Assembly: GCA_030445275.1 (NCBI GenBank)
Contig: JAUCSE010000014.1
Coordinates: 1 to 50,319, forward strand
DNA: 50,319 bases
Direction: 5' to 3'
DNA from: Mucilaginibacter sp.
GTDB lineage: Bacteria; Bacteroidota; Bacteroidia; Sphingobacteriales; Sphingobacteriaceae
Shown piece by piece: positions 25,590 to 34,794 of the stretch (the first letter of the stretch is position 1; every line of letters begins with the position of its first letter). The notes below the pieces were generated by a model. The model did not search any database. It was not told the origin of the DNA and saw only the letters and a list, made by a program, of their open reading frames with translations. Both the position numbers and the translations under genes were made by a program.

Positions 25590-28037
25590 ATGAAAACCAC
25601 TTTACACCATATATGCTATACCCTCCTGCTTGTCGCTATCAGCTGGAGCACATCTTTTGCCCAGGGAGGCAAATCAGGCAGCAAGGTATCTGGTTCCTTA
25701 CTAAACGAACAGGGCAAACCTATGGATTATGCCACCGTGAGCCTCATCAAGGCTTCCGATTCAACTGTAGTAAAGGGCGCTTTAAGTAACGATAACGGGG
25801 TATACTCATTTGAAAACATCCGCTCAGGAAAATACCTGGTTAAGGCGTCTGTTGTAGGTTACCAAAAAGCAGTGACCCCCCCTTTCACCGTTCCGGAGAG
25901 CGCTACAACCGTTACCGCCCCTGCCCTGAACATGCACCCAGGCAGCACCGAATTGAAAGGTGTAACCATTACAGCCACCAAGCCGTTAATAGAACGTAAA
26001 ATTGACCGCACCGTAATGAATGTGGAGAACAGTGTGCTTGCCGCTGGTAATACAGCCATGGAAATATTGGCCAAGGCCCCGGGTGTTACCGTTGATAAGG
26101 ATGATAACATTAGCCTTAAAGGTAAACAAGGAGTAACCGTAATGATCAATGATAAGCTTACTTATCTTACAGCAGCACAATTAGCTACCTTACTACGTTC
26201 AACCGATGGCAATACCATTAAATCTATCGAAATCATCACCAATCCATCTGCAAAATATGATGCTGCCGGTAACTCGGGTATCATCAACATTAAACTAAAG
26301 AAAAACACGCAATCGGGCACTAATGGAAGTGTAACTGTAGGTACCGCCCATGGCAAATACTGGCGCGATAACTCCAGTTTAAACTTAAACCATAAAGAGG
26401 GCAATCTTAACGTATTTGGTACTTTTAGCCGGGGCGATAACAAACGAAACAACAATATAAACATTGATCGTATTACCCGTGATAGTGCCGGTAAGCCAAC
26501 CTACTTTAATCAATTTACAGCTATGCCGCGCGTAAACCATTATAACAACTACCGCCTTGGCGCTGATTATGATGTGAGCAGCAAAAACACGATAGGCTTT
26601 GTGTTAAGCGGTTATTCAAACTCTGAAGTGGACAATAACAATGGAAATACCCAAATAGGCGCAAATCCGAACAAGGTTGATTCATCACTCACCACCGTAT
26701 CAACCATTAACCAAACCTACAAGAACATTGCACTTAACCTGAATGACCGGTTTAAAATAGATACCAGCGGCCAGGAATTAAGCGTTGACCTGGATTACTC
26801 TAAATTTAAAAACAACTCTATTGCGCAATACGATACACATTATTTTTTACCTGACGGAAGCACACCGCATGCTCCTCAATTACTACGTAACCAAACACCA
26901 TCAAATATTACTATATATACAGGCAAGGTTGATTATACCAACCCGCTGTCAAAAACTGTAAAGTTAGAAACCGGTGCAAAGTTCAGCAGTGTTAAAACCG
27001 ATAATGACCTGCAGGCTCAGATATTTAACGGCAATAGTTATGTTAATGATACCAACCGTACCAACCGTTTTATTTATACCGAGAAAATAAGCGCCGGCTA
27101 TTTGAATTTGAATAAACAATTCAAAAAAACATCGGTACAATTAGGTGTAAGAGCCGAATACACTCAATCAAATGGTAATTTGATGGGTAGTACACCGGTA
27201 AAACGTGATTATCTTAACTTTTTCCCAAGTGTATTTATCAATCATACTCTTGATGATAAAAACGAGATCAGCTTTTCATACAGCCGCCGTATTGACCGCC
27301 CGGGATACGATGACCTTAACCCTTTTGTGTACTATCTTGATCCTTATACCTTTTCAAAGGGAAATGCATTTCTTAAACCGCAATACACCAACAACTTTGA
27401 GTTTAATTTTACCCACAACAAAAGCATTAACATCAGTTTAAGTTATAGCCGCACTACAGATGTTATTACCGAGATCATATTAACCCAGGGACAAAAATCA
27501 TTTCAAACCAATCTGAATCTGCAAACTCAAAACTCTTATAGCGTTAATATTGACGCACCTTATACCATTACCAAATGGTGGACAGGTAATATCAACATCA
27601 ACAGTTTTTACCTGGGCTTCAAATCTGATTCTGTTGGAACCGGTAAATTGAGCTCCGGACAAGTAACCGTACAGGCCAAAGCAACACAAACACTAACATT
27701 TGGCAGCTATCGCTTTGAAATTATGGGCGATTATCAATCGCCCCTTACTTATGGTATCTATAAAATAAAACCACGTTATGGTGTTGATGCCGGGGTGAGT
27801 CACTCATTCGCCAATAAAAAAGCTAATATTAAACTGGCGCTTGATGATGTATTTAACATCCGCCGTAATAACGTAAGCAGCCACTCGCTGGGTAACGACT
27901 TTGATATCAGGCAAAAGAATGATTCGCGCGTTGGCCGTTTAACATTTACCTACAACTTTGGTAACAACAAAATAAAATCACGCGAACACCGCAGCGGTGC
28001 CGATGATGAAAAAGGTAGGGTAAAGGGAGCTAATTAA
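25590..28037 (+). CDS. outer-membrane beta-barrel protein, TonB-dependent receptor-like
   Basis: An 815-residue outer-membrane protein. Parts: signal peptide (1-25, STSFAQ), carboxypeptidase-regulatory-like domain (VSGSLLNEQGKPMDYATVSL and the GVYSFENIRSGKYLVKASV turn), a plug-like domain (AMEILAKAPGVTVDKDDNIS, SIEIITNPSAKYDAAGNSGI) and a barrel of the OMP_b-brl_3 type, with FSYSRRIDRPGYDDLNPFVY. It ends FTYNFGNNK plus a short basic tail. These proteins lack a SusD partner; substrates are unknown, and roles in metal or peptide uptake have been suggested. The ATG at 25590 gives a clean signal peptide; an upstream TTG at 25563 is unlikely. A strong terminator follows. Confidence 0.92.
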   Translation: MKTTLHHICYTLLLVAISWSTSFAQGGKSGSKVSGSLLNEQGKPMDYATVSLIKASDSTVVKGALSNDNGVYSFENIRSGKYLVKASVVGYQKAVTPPFTVPESATTVTAPALNMHPGSTELKGVTITATKPLIERKIDRTVMNVENSVLAAGNTAMEILAKAPGVTVDKDDNISLKGKQGVTVMINDKLTYLTAAQLATLLRSTDGNTIKSIEIITNPSAKYDAAGNSGIINIKLKKNTQSGTNGSVTVGTAHGKYWRDNSSLNLNHKEGNLNVFGTFSRGDNKRNNNINIDRITRDSAGKPTYFNQFTAMPRVNHYNNYRLGADYDVSSKNTIGFVLSGYSNSEVDNNNGNTQIGANPNKVDSSLTTVSTINQTYKNIALNLNDRFKIDTSGQELSVDLDYSKFKNNSIAQYDTHYFLPDGSTPHAPQLLRNQTPSNITIYTGKVDYTNPLSKTVKLETGAKFSSVKTDNDLQAQIFNGNSYVNDTNRTNRFIYTEKISAGYLNLNKQFKKTSVQLGVRAEYTQSNGNLMGSTPVKRDYLNFFPSVFINHTLDDKNEISFSYSRRIDRPGYDDLNPFVYYLDPYTFSKGNAFLKPQYTNNFEFNFTHNKSINISLSYSRTTDVITEIILTQGQKSFQTNLNLQTQNSYSVNIDAPYTITKWWTGNININSFYLGFKSDSVGTGKLSSGQVTVQAKATQTLTFGSYRFEIMGDYQSPLTYGIYKIKPRYGVDAGVSHSFANKKANIKLALDDVFNIRRNNVSSHSLGNDFDIRQKNDSRVGRLTFTYNFGNNKIKSREHRSGADDEKGRVKGAN

Positions 28038-28048
28038 ATTTCGCGGGA

Positions 28049-28089
28049 AGATGTGCAGATATGCAAATTCCAGATGTGCAGATGAAAAC
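28049..28089. repeat. ATCTGCACATC-type repeat cluster, after the barrel gene
   Basis: Variants of GATGTGCAGAT occur at about 28049-28060 and 28073-28084, with a diverged unit between. Same family as at 7092, 28149, 30765 and 30903. Confidence 0.45.
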
Positions 28090-28096
28090 GACATAA

Positions 28097-28134
28097 TGAA
28101 AAAGACCTTCCTGTAATTCAGGAAGGTCTTTTTC
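28097..28134. terminator. bidirectional terminator between barrel gene and M14 peptidase gene
   Basis: Near-perfect 17-bp stem with AAAGACCTTCCTG (28101-28113) and CAGGAAGGTCTTT (28119-28131), 5-base loop, A and T runs on either side. Serves both converging genes. Confidence 0.88.
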
Positions 28135-28148
28135 ATTTGCTTCACAAT

Positions 28149-28203
28149 GGTCATCTCATTCCATCATTTGCATATCTGCACATTTGTAATCTGCACATTT
28201 TGC
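28149..28203. repeat. ATCTGCACATT-type repeat cluster, 3' flank of the M14 gene
   Basis: Holds ATATCTGCACATTTG and AATCTGCACATTTTGCAC. Orientation is opposite to the cluster at 30765-30844, so the M14 peptidase gene is bracketed by inverted copies. Confidence 0.45.
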
Positions 28204-28209
28204 ACCGCT

Positions 28210-30717
28210 CTACTGCCCCACCATAAATACCGCATTGCTGAATAGCAATTTACCATTTTCCCAAAAACTGCGGAACAACGGGTCATCAACCATATAGATC
28301 ACCGAGCCACGGCCCATGGATTGCACACCAAGCAGCAAACCATTATTGATCTTTTGTTTTGATTGCGCACCTGCAAAGCCCGATACGTAGCTGTTCTTTT
28401 TAATGGTGCCTACATTCCAGCCATCTTCGCCCAGGTAATCGTAAATATCATCGTTCATTTTAAGAGAGTAGTAATAGTTGGGTAAGCCAAAGCCAAGTGG
28501 GTGGGTATTATCAAGGTTAAGTTTAAATATAGCGCCGGGTATCATGGAGCGTATAGCATCGCGGTCACGATCGGCATATACCTTTATAGTTTCTTTTTCC
28601 TTTGCATCGGCTTTTTCCTTATCTTCCTTTTTCTCTTCTTTCTTTTTAAGACCAAAGTCCTTTTTATCAGCCAGCAGAGCAACTGCATTATCTATGGCGA
28701 TGAGTTTACCGCCATCACGTATCCAGCCTTGCAATTTATCCGATGGAAAATCATCATAACGGCCATCAGGAAAAACAGCCACATCAAAATCTGATAACCG
28801 CGTGCGGCCCAGGTCCTGATATTTTACCAGGGTAATAGGGTACCCTATCTGTTGTTCAAATAAGTGCCAAACCTCACCCATTGCTTCAGAATTCACCCCG
28901 TCGCCGGCTATCAGCATAACCCTGGGCTGGCGTATGTACCTGATCGCGTCCGAACCCAAATCGGCACCCTTATCAACAAATCCTGAGGATAACGGAATAA
29001 GCTCTTCATCCAAATCAGTAGCGGTTTGAGTAACTACGCGGTCAAAGTCGGCCCTGTCATTCCCTGCCCGTGTGATCAGCAATGATCCGGCCGTGAACTT
29101 TTTACCCGCGGCTTCAAATGGTTTTTCAGAATAACGTACTTTAATATGTTTTTTAAGCAATGAGGCCAAAAACTTCACATCATTAACCGACTGCCATTTG
29201 GCAACATAAGCGTAAGCATGGCTATTAGTTAATGACTGCGGTTTGGCAATGCTCCAGGTAGTATTAGCCGGTTTAAGTGATTCCTTTACGCCATAAGCCT
29301 TTAGTCCGTATGCATACGGAAGCGCCCATGCAGTAATGTCATATGTATTTGAATCGGCAATAAAGGTTTTTGGCTCCAGCAGCACATTTAACAGTACCGC
29401 TTTTGGCTGATAGGCATTGATCACTAAATCATTAAGACCTACATTGTATTGTTCTGTTTTCCCGGTAAAATAATCATAACCAGTGATGGCTCTATTGGTC
29501 AAGCCAAAACCATAATGTATCCCATTGCGACCCAGCATTTTGGCCAGCGCGTTGATGTTATTGTTGTTATCATTTTTAATAACATAGGTTTTGTACTCAC
29601 CCGGGGGATTAGTACGACTGTTATCATAAAACTTTTTAAACTCGTCCAATACCTTTTGCGCATTTGCCGATGTTATTTCAACAGTACTTAAACCGGTTGT
29701 GTGGTGATGGGATATACGTTGCGCAAAAGTAAGTGTATCGCCGCTGCGGGTAAGCACAGCCAACCCCGCGCTGATACCGCCTTGTTCATAGGTCATGCCT
29801 ATTGAACCATTATATAAAGGATAAGTATCGCCATAGGATGGATAAAGCAGATCAAACTCCTGTTTGGTAAAATACATCCAGCCATTTTGGTCAAAATATT
29901 TAGCGTTATTTTTGCCGATAGTAACCTGAAAATCGCGCTGCCATTGGGTTATATCCTTATGATAAGGCTCTGCCGCCGGGGCAAAATAGTATGGGGCATT
30001 ATATCCCTGCTCGTGGTAATCAACATGAACCTCGGGCAGCCATTGGTTAAACAGGCTAACACGTGCCTGTGTCTCTTTTTGCGATTGCCATGCCCAGTCG
30101 CGGTTAAGATCAAAATAATAATGGTTTACACGGCCACCGGGCCATGGTTCCACATGCTCGCGCGATGTTGGGTTGGCATCGGGTACCGCGCCACGAACCG
30201 AATTATAGAAATGCACATAACGATCGCGTCCATCCGGATTTAAGCAAGGATCAATAACTACTACAGAGTTTTTAAGCCATGCTTTGGTAGCGGTATTAGC
30301 CGGATCAACAAAGTCGAACAAAGTCCACATAGCGGCCTCGCTCGATGCCGGTTCATTACCATGCACATTATAGCTCAACCAGGTAATTACGGGGGCATTG
30401 GCTATGGCTGTACCACTCTCAATACCTGCAAGACGTAAATTATTATGCCTTATTTCTTCCAACCTGCCAATGTTCTCGTCAGATGCGATGAACATGGCCA
30501 GCAGTGGTCGCCCCTCATTGGTGGTACCAAACTGTTGCAGTTTTACATTTTTTGATGCGCTGGCCACGTATTTAAAATAATCAACTATGCGATAGTGCGG
30601 TGTAAACTGATCTCCCAGTTTATAACCCAGAAATTCATCGGGCGATTGTATTTTTTGAGCAAAACCAGCTGATGCGGAAACAACAGCTATTAAAACAAGG
30701 AGTAGCTTTTTTATCAT
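28210..30717 (-). CDS. M14 family zinc metallocarboxypeptidase, secreted
   Basis: An 835-residue exported protein with signal peptide (1-20, AGFAQ). The M14 zinc site can be read: H-x-x-E in YNVHGNEPASSE near residue 119 and the third ligand His in VDYHEQGYNAP near 234; the general base is probably the Glu in MTYEQGGIS near 310. NPDGRDRYVHFYNS with a conserved Arg is also typical. The C-terminal ~450 residues form a glutamine-amidotransferase-like/Rossmann part with PRVMLIAGDGVNSEAMGEVW. A Lys/Glu-rich insert lies near residues 685-705. It cleaves C-terminal residues of peptides in the periplasm or outside. Alone on its strand; terminator shared with the preceding gene. Confidence 0.9.
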   Translation of the reverse strand: MIKKLLLVLIAVVSASAGFAQKIQSPDEFLGYKLGDQFTPHYRIVDYFKYVASASKNVKLQQFGTTNEGRPLLAMFIASDENIGRLEEIRHNNLRLAGIESGTAIANAPVITWLSYNVHGNEPASSEAAMWTLFDFVDPANTATKAWLKNSVVVIDPCLNPDGRDRYVHFYNSVRGAVPDANPTSREHVEPWPGGRVNHYYFDLNRDWAWQSQKETQARVSLFNQWLPEVHVDYHEQGYNAPYYFAPAAEPYHKDITQWQRDFQVTIGKNNAKYFDQNGWMYFTKQEFDLLYPSYGDTYPLYNGSIGMTYEQGGISAGLAVLTRSGDTLTFAQRISHHHTTGLSTVEITSANAQKVLDEFKKFYDNSRTNPPGEYKTYVIKNDNNNNINALAKMLGRNGIHYGFGLTNRAITGYDYFTGKTEQYNVGLNDLVINAYQPKAVLLNVLLEPKTFIADSNTYDITAWALPYAYGLKAYGVKESLKPANTTWSIAKPQSLTNSHAYAYVAKWQSVNDVKFLASLLKKHIKVRYSEKPFEAAGKKFTAGSLLITRAGNDRADFDRVVTQTATDLDEELIPLSSGFVDKGADLGSDAIRYIRQPRVMLIAGDGVNSEAMGEVWHLFEQQIGYPITLVKYQDLGRTRLSDFDVAVFPDGRYDDFPSDKLQGWIRDGGKLIAIDNAVALLADKKDFGLKKKEEKKEDKEKADAKEKETIKVYADRDRDAIRSMIPGAIFKLNLDNTHPLGFGLPNYYYSLKMNDDIYDYLGEDGWNVGTIKKNSYVSGFAGAQSKQKINNGLLLGVQSMGRGSVIYMVDDPLFRSFWENGKLLFSNAVFMVGQ

Positions 30718-30764
30718 GATATTAAAGATGCGGTAATAGATATACTAATATGCAGATTATTATT

Positions 30765-30844
30765 TGATGTGCAAATATGCGGATGTGCGAATGTGCAGAT
30801 GAAAATGAATGTGCAGGTGTGCAGATTTCAAATGTGCAGATGAA
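30765..30844. repeat. GATGTGCAGAT-type repeat cluster, 5' flank of the M14 gene
   Basis: Six or so degenerate copies of GATGTGCAGAT in a row (for example GATGTGCGAATGTGCAGATG). Opposite orientation to the cluster 28149-28203. Confidence 0.5.
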
Positions 30845-30902
30845 ACCAGACAAGTATATATATTCTGTTAATTCTTAAATCCTGTTAATTCTGATTCAGA
30901 CA

Positions 30903-30952
30903 TCATCTGAAATTTGCACATTTGCATATCTGCACATCTGAATCGCACATCA
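30903..30952. repeat. ATCTGCACATC-type repeat cluster before recQ
   Basis: Contains TTTGCACATTTGCATATCTG and CACATCTGAATCGCACATC. It is inverted with respect to the cluster at 30765-30844, so the two could pair in a transcript. The last unit ends 8 bases before the recQ ATG. Confidence 0.5.
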
Positions 30953-30959
30953 TAATAAT

Positions 30960-33113
30960 ATGACTCCATTACAGGCTCTTCAAAAATATTTCGGTTATAG
31001 TAGTTTCAGGCATCAGCAGGAAGCTATTATTGAGCATATTTTAAACAAGCAGGATGTAATGGCCCTGATGCCTACAGGTGGCGGTAAATCCTTGTGTTAT
31101 CAATTGCCAGCTGTATTACTCAACGGACTTACCATTGTCATTTCACCGCTTATCGCCCTGATGAAAGACCAGGTAGATAGCCTGAACGTAAGCGGTATAC
31201 CGGCGGCTTTCCTTAATTCGGCTCAAACACCAGATGATCAGCGAATACTGATCGAAAGACTCCGAAACAATCAGATCAAGTTACTTTACCTGGCACCTGA
31301 GCGTTTATTTGGCGCCGAAAACAAACTGGTAGCCTTTTTAAAAACGCTTTCGGTGGTACAGATAGCTATTGACGAGGCGCATTGTATATCGCAATGGGGG
31401 CATGATTTCCGTCCCGAATACCTGATGCTGGCACAATTAAAAGTGGAATTCCCAAATGTACCTGTCATCGCGCTTACGGCTACTGCTGATAAGCTGACGC
31501 AGAAGGATATCCTTGAAAAACTGAATCTTCATCGGCCTGCAGTTTTTGTATCGTCATTTAACCGGGCCAATATCACTTACCGCGTTATCCCTAAAAAGAA
31601 CAGTTTTAAGCAGTTGATCTCTTTTTTAAAAGAGCGTGAGGACGAGTCGGGCATTATATACTGCCTTTCACGTAAATCAACCGAAGACCTGGCTGCCGAC
31701 CTGAAAGATGAAGGCTTTGCGGCCGAAGCCTATCATGCAGGCCTAAACAACGACGTAAAAGCCCGTAACCAGGAAGCTTTTTTACGCGACGACGTGAAGA
31801 TCATTGTAGCTACCATTGCTTTTGGTATGGGTATCAATAAATCAAACGTGCGCTATGTGGTGCATATAGATCTGCCTAAAAACATTGAAGGTTATTACCA
31901 GGAAACCGGTCGTGCCGGCAGGGATGGTTTAGGGTCTGAAGCACTACTCCTCTATTCGCCCGGCGATGCGGGCAAGCTGCAGCATTTCGCGCGTATTGAA
32001 GGCAACGAAGAGCAAAGCCGCATCATGCTCAACAAACTGAACGATATGGTGCGATACTGCCAGCTACAATCATGCCGCAGACAATATTTGATGAACTATT
32101 TTGATGAGGCTTTTCCGCCAAATTGTGGCTCTTGCGATGTTTGCTTAACCGAATTTAAACGGTTTGATGGTACACTGATCGCGCAAAAGGCACTGTCGGC
32201 AGTATCCAGATTAAATGAACGTTTCGGGGTTAATTACGTCATCGACTTTTTACGCGGTTCAAAAAATGAAAAAATCCGTGAAGAACATAAACAATTAAAA
32301 ACTTATGGTATTGGCGCCGATATCAGCAAAGCCGACTGGCAACGCTACCTGCGCGAGCTGATAACCATGGAATACCTGCTGGTAACCGACGATGGCTATC
32401 CCATTTTAAAATTAACCAACAAAAGCTCCCTCGTACTTAAAGGAATAGACAAGGTTGAGTTTATTGAAACACAAGTAACCGAAGATACCCACGCGGAAGC
32501 CGCACCCCCACATGAGGCAGAACTGCTGAGCCGATTGAAAAATGTTCGCCGTGATATCGCTGAATTGGAAAATGTACCCGCCTACATTATTGTATCAGAT
32601 GTTACCCTGCTGGAAATGGCCACCTATCTGCCTCAAAGCTTAGATGAACTACGCCTGATATCGGGCTTCGGCGATATTAAACTAGCCCGCTATGGTCGCG
32701 AATTGTTGCAGCCGGTAAAAGATTATGCCAAAGAAAAAGGACTGGAATCAAAAATTGCCTATAAATCGGCCAAACGTGAGCGCAAGCCCAAAACCGAGAA
32801 GAAAAAAACACCGCGCACGGGCAGCGACACCCGTACCGAAACATTTACTCTGTACCGGGCCGGCAAAAGCGTGATGGAGATTGCCGCCGCAAGGGGCCTG
32901 TCGCAGATAACCATTGAAGGGCACCTGACCCATTTTGTACAAACCGGCGATCTGGATGTGCAGGAGCTGGTATCTGCTGAAAAAATACCCGCCATTAAAG
33001 ATGCCGTAGAAAGTTATGGCAACGAAAGGCTTGCCCCTTTAAAAGAAATTTTGGGCGATGCTTATACCTACGGTGAAATTAAAGCAGTGATAAGCTGGAT
33101 GAATAAAGGGTAG
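30960..33113 (+). CDS. recQ: ATP-dependent DNA helicase RecQ
   Basis: A 717-residue cytosolic helicase that unwinds DNA 3'-5' in recombination and replication repair. Walker A PTGGGKS at residues 38-44, DEAH at 138-141 followed by CISQWGHDFRPEY, motif VI with GYYQETGRAGRDG, and the RecQ zinc cysteines in SCRRQYLMNYFDE...CGSCDVC around 370-397. Then a winged-helix RQC region, an HRDC domain (near 535-600) and, after a Lys-rich linker, a C-terminal helix-turn-helix part (AGKSVMEIAAARGLSQITIE). That last domain marks the long RecQ of Bacteroidota. It stands in its own unit after a repeat cluster. Identification is secure. Confidence 0.97.
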   Translation: MTPLQALQKYFGYSSFRHQQEAIIEHILNKQDVMALMPTGGGKSLCYQLPAVLLNGLTIVISPLIALMKDQVDSLNVSGIPAAFLNSAQTPDDQRILIERLRNNQIKLLYLAPERLFGAENKLVAFLKTLSVVQIAIDEAHCISQWGHDFRPEYLMLAQLKVEFPNVPVIALTATADKLTQKDILEKLNLHRPAVFVSSFNRANITYRVIPKKNSFKQLISFLKEREDESGIIYCLSRKSTEDLAADLKDEGFAAEAYHAGLNNDVKARNQEAFLRDDVKIIVATIAFGMGINKSNVRYVVHIDLPKNIEGYYQETGRAGRDGLGSEALLLYSPGDAGKLQHFARIEGNEEQSRIMLNKLNDMVRYCQLQSCRRQYLMNYFDEAFPPNCGSCDVCLTEFKRFDGTLIAQKALSAVSRLNERFGVNYVIDFLRGSKNEKIREEHKQLKTYGIGADISKADWQRYLRELITMEYLLVTDDGYPILKLTNKSSLVLKGIDKVEFIETQVTEDTHAEAAPPHEAELLSRLKNVRRDIAELENVPAYIIVSDVTLLEMATYLPQSLDELRLISGFGDIKLARYGRELLQPVKDYAKEKGLESKIAYKSAKRERKPKTEKKKTPRTGSDTRTETFTLYRAGKSVMEIAAARGLSQITIEGHLTHFVQTGDLDVQELVSAEKIPAIKDAVESYGNERLAPLKEILGDAYTYGEIKAVISWMNKG

Positions 33114-33224
33114 GATTGAATAGGGCTGGGAACAGGAATGGAAAGCACAATCTATCCCCGTTCGTCGAAATGACATTCGGTTTTTATTTTTTTACAAAAA
33201 ACTTAAACATCATATAGCTAAAAG

Positions 33225-33257
33225 TCTTGATACTTGATACTAACTACTTGATACTAA
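33225..33257. repeat. TTGATACT direct repeats before murF
   Basis: The unit CTTGATACT occurs three times in 33 bases, ending 4 bases before the ATG. The same unit occurs in inverted form at 48448-48527. Confidence 0.5.
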
Positions 33258-33260
33258 AAT

Positions 33261-34622
33261 ATGATCACTACCGAACAACTTTACCCGATATACCTGCAAC
33301 ATCCAGTTATCAGCACAGATACCCGTAAAATTGGTAGTGACAGCCTGTTTTTTGCTTTAAAAGGTGATAAATTCAATGCCAACACCTTTGCTAAACAAGC
33401 CATTGAGGCGGGTGCTGCTTATGCGGTAATTGATGATCCGGAGTATCAACTGGGCGAACAGTATTTGTTGGTAGCAGATGTATTAGCCACCCTGCAGGAT
33501 TTGGCCCGGCATCATCGCCGGCAATTAACCATCCCGATTATAGGGCTTACCGGCACTAATGGCAAAACCACCACCAAAGAACTGATCAACGCAGTATTAT
33601 CCCAGCATTATAAAACCCAGGCCACTCAAGGTAACTTAAACAACCATATCGGTGTGCCGCTTACCATATTAAGTATTAATGCTACGCATGAAGTAGCTGT
33701 GATTGAGATGGGTGCCAATCATCAAAAAGAAATTGAACTGCTTTGCAGCATTTCGCAACCATCACATGGCCTCATTACCAATGTAGGTAAAGCGCACCTG
33801 GAAGGTTTTGGCGGTATTGAAGGGGTAAAAAAAGGCAAAGGCGAACTGTATGATTATTTAGGTAGTGCGGGAAGCGGGTTGCATGACGCAGGTGTTGCTT
33901 TTATTAATAGTGATGATGCTGTATTAATGAAAATGGCTGCTGACCGGGGATTGAGCAACGTGGTTTATTATGGTAGCAATACCCGCAGTAACCTCATTAG
34001 CGGCGAAATTATAGAGAATGCCCCTTTACTTACCATACAGTGGACCAACAGCAAAACCAACGAAAGCTACCAGGTAAAAACACAGCTTACGGGAGCTTAT
34101 AACCTATATAATATACTGGTGGCTATAAGTATAGGCACCTATTTTAATTTGACCTCAATGGAGATCAACGCGGGTATTGAAGGCTATCAACCTAAAAACA
34201 ACCGTTCGCAAATTGTGGAAACAACCACCAATACCCTCATTTGCGATTATTATAACGCCAACCCCAGCAGTATGGCTGTAGCCATTGAAAACATTGGTAA
34301 GATAGATGCCAAGCGTAAAGTGCTCATTTTGGGCGATATGTTTGAGCTGGGCGAAGAATCACCGGCCGAGCATGCCCTTGTTTTTCAAAAAGCAATGGAT
34401 ACCCCGGTTGATGAACGGGTGTTTATTGGGAAAGATTTTTCTGCCGCAGCTACCAAGACCATGGGCCATGAACCATGGACCATGGACGAAAAAACTACAC
34501 GATTTTACGCAACTGCTGAGGATGCTATTGCCGGATTAAGAAAAGATCCGATCAAAAACTCCACCGTATTGATCAAAGGTTCGCGGGGTATGGCTTTGGA
34601 GCGATTGGTGGAGCTGTTTTGA
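33261..34622 (+). CDS. murF: UDP-N-acetylmuramoyl-tripeptide--D-alanyl-D-alanine ligase
   Basis: A 453-residue cytosolic Mur ligase that adds D-Ala-D-Ala to the UDP-MurNAc tripeptide, the last cytosolic step of the peptidoglycan precursor. Visible: the N-terminal substrate domain with STDTRKIGSDSLFFALKG, the ATP loop LTGTNGKTTTKE (GTNGKTT 98-104), the EMGANHQKEI motif, NVGKAHLEGFGG, and the C-terminal domain with DYYNANPSSM and LIKGSRGMALE. Length is usual. Odd: codons for GHEPWTMDE near residue 405 lie over a CCATGG-rich repeat (34459-34486), an apparent in-frame insertion. The gene is not in a dcw cluster here, as is common in Bacteroidota. Secure. Confidence 0.96.
   Translation: MITTEQLYPIYLQHPVISTDTRKIGSDSLFFALKGDKFNANTFAKQAIEAGAAYAVIDDPEYQLGEQYLLVADVLATLQDLARHHRRQLTIPIIGLTGTNGKTTTKELINAVLSQHYKTQATQGNLNNHIGVPLTILSINATHEVAVIEMGANHQKEIELLCSISQPSHGLITNVGKAHLEGFGGIEGVKKGKGELYDYLGSAGSGLHDAGVAFINSDDAVLMKMAADRGLSNVVYYGSNTRSNLISGEIIENAPLLTIQWTNSKTNESYQVKTQLTGAYNLYNILVAISIGTYFNLTSMEINAGIEGYQPKNNRSQIVETTTNTLICDYYNANPSSMAVAIENIGKIDAKRKVLILGDMFELGEESPAEHALVFQKAMDTPVDERVFIGKDFSAAATKTMGHEPWTMDEKTTRFYATAEDAIAGLRKDPIKNSTVLIKGSRGMALERLVELF
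34459..34486. repeat. CCATGG-rich repeat inside murF
   Basis: CCATGGGCCATGAACCATGG and the following ACCATGGAC make a cluster of four CCATG units within the coding region. It reads in frame as the short segment around TMGHEPWTMD, absent from what I expect of MurF proteins. Confidence 0.55.
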
Positions 34623-34643
34623 GATTTAAACTATAACAAATCT

Positions 34644-34741
34644 GTCATTTGCGAGGCACGAACCAATCTCATCAGGACTGGCTGACTGCTTTGCATAAGT
34701 AATTAGCATGATGAGATTGCCACACTACGCTCGCAAATGAC
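34644..34741. repeat. palindromic repeat element with 12-bp inverted ends
   Basis: Begins GTCATTTGCGAG and ends CTCGCAAATGAC, a perfect 12-bp terminal inverted repeat over 98 bases. It lies between the converging murF and SDR genes. Same design as 4383-4527 and 49536-49612. Confidence 0.7.
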
Positions 34742-34794
34742 ATAATCGAGTATTTATGAAGTTGCTTAAGACAATATTTAACTATTATTTTTGA

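Noticed and set aside
30765..30952. CRISPR-like array
   Set aside because: Units are about 11 bases, degenerate, without equal unique spacers, and no cas genes are present.
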